DNA from: JADJWR01 sp963847675
GTDB lineage: Bacteria; Pseudomonadota; Gammaproteobacteria; Burkholderiales; Burkholderiaceae_F
NCBI GenBank assembly: GCA_963847675.1
Contig: CAWKAP010000006.1
Coordinates: 124,001-188,000 of the forward strand
Direction of reading: 5' to 3'
Length of the DNA: 64,000 bases
Shown here: one piece after another, positions 63,602-64,000 of the stretch
How positions within the stretch are numbered: position 1 is the first letter of the stretch
Layout of the letters: every line of letters begins with the position of its first letter
The notes under the pieces: generated by a model
The model's input: only the letters and a program-made list of their open reading frames with translations
Told to the model about the DNA's origin: nothing
Database searches by the model: none
Translations under genes and position numbers: made by a program

Positions 63602-64000
63602 CTATCGACTGCCGACTGTCCAGGGATCGATCACCGGCACGTTCAGATCATGAAAGTGCCTGACGTTGCGCGTGGCAACCGTAGCTCGCCGCGCGAGGGC
63701 GATTCCCGCGATCTGCGTGTCGCGCAGGTCGACGGTCCGTCCGGCCTTCTGGCGCGCTGCCGCGAGAGCCGCGGCGTCGATCGCCGCATCCCGGTCGAAA
63801 TCGAGCACGCGATTCTCCAGATCCTCTTCAAGCAGCTTTCCGAACGCCACTTCGAGCGACTGCCTTCGCCGTCCCTTGGGCAGCAGCGCAAGGCCGAGGC
63901 GGGTCTCGAAGAGCGTGATGCTGGTGATCCAGATCGACTCGGCTGGCTGACCGTCCAGCCAGTGAACGACGGCGGCGTCGGGTGCGGTGCGCATGAGCGC
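63602..64000 (-). CDS. PIN-domain toxin, VapC/FitB-like (cut by window end)
   Basis: The frame is open to the window edge; codons before the ATG at 63994 (Ala-Leu) fit the usual start MxxLDTNVISAL, so about a dozen N-terminal residues with the first catalytic Asp are missing. The visible part has SITLFETRLGLALLPKGRR with an active-site Glu, and DLRDTQIAGIALARRATVAT with Asp and NVRHF. VapC/FitB toxins are Mg-dependent RNases silenced by a partner; the antitoxin gene should lie just outside. Confidence 0.82.
   Translation of the reverse strand, partial: ALMRTAPDAAVVHWLDGQPAESIWITSITLFETRLGLALLPKGRRRQSLEVAFGKLLEEDLENRVLDFDRDAAIDAAALAAARQKAGRTVDLRDTQIAGIALARRATVATRNVRHFHDLNVPVIDPWTVGSR

Overview
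The window is high-GC, gene-dense DNA from a proteobacterium, most likely a betaproteobacterium of the order Burkholderiales. The grounds are the make-up of the phenylacetate (paa) cluster with PaaN and PaaY, a fused LivM-LivG transporter subunit, an fdsGBA-D formate dehydrogenase, a ThrH-type phosphatase, and intergenic palindromes typical of that order. I see no rRNA, tRNA or CRISPR. The lifestyle suggested is an aerobic heterotroph using aromatic acids, small 2-hydroxyacids (lactate, glycolate), fatty acids and formate.

Layout. 1-8.4 kb is a patchwork: a TetR C-terminus, a secreted serine hydrolase, an ergothioneine pair (egtB, egtD), a GNAT protein, an MFS permease, and three short gene relics (outer-membrane protein, VOC protein, TRAP permease). 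8.4-13.4 kb (minus strand) is a UgpBAEC-like ABC importer followed by an EEP-family phosphatase; three of its genes carry many frameshifts. 13.5-16.6 kb (minus): thrH, a PilZ protein, a c-type cytochrome with a P460 domain, and a TGS-domain GTPase. 16.7-19.9 kb (plus): a PLP enzyme resembling PbfA coupled to a 2-hydroxyacid dehydrogenase, then crcB and a DUF190 gene. 20.1-25.3 kb is the NAD-linked molybdenum formate dehydrogenase (fdsG-B fused, fdsA, fdsD). 25.4-27.2 kb is a small cytochrome c with a D-lactate dehydrogenase. 28.3-32.9 kb holds fadE and gnd facing zwf.

33.1-38.2 kb (minus) is a Liv-type ABC importer. It leads into the phenylacetyl-CoA pathway at 38.3-51.1 kb: thiolase, paaR, paaE-D-C-B-A, paaK, paaI, paaH and paaG on the minus strand, with paaN and paaY divergent on the plus strand. 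PaaK makes phenylacetyl-CoA, PaaABCDE epoxidises it, PaaG isomerises it, PaaN probably replaces the aldehyde dehydrogenase part of PaaZ, and PaaH plus the thiolase finish the beta-oxidation-like steps. A perfect 16-bp palindrome between paaG and paaN is the best candidate PaaR operator.

51.2-53.1 kb: an FAD monooxygenase with its DUF2783 partner. 53.7-58.6 kb: glcDEF (glycolate oxidase) followed at once by lrgA-lrgB, whose plant homologue moves glycolate; this reads as a glycolate uptake-and-oxidation unit. 58.7-64 kb: a class II Fic protein, a TPP enzyme, a truncated IS481-type element flanked by remnants of an acyl-CoA ligase and a histidine kinase, the response regulator left behind, and a VapC/FitB-like toxin cut by the window end.

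Caution: at least 25 frame disruptions are inferable, most of them single G or C insertions, in otherwise conserved genes. They read more like uncorrected sequencing errors than decay, although the ugp block is unusually dense in them.
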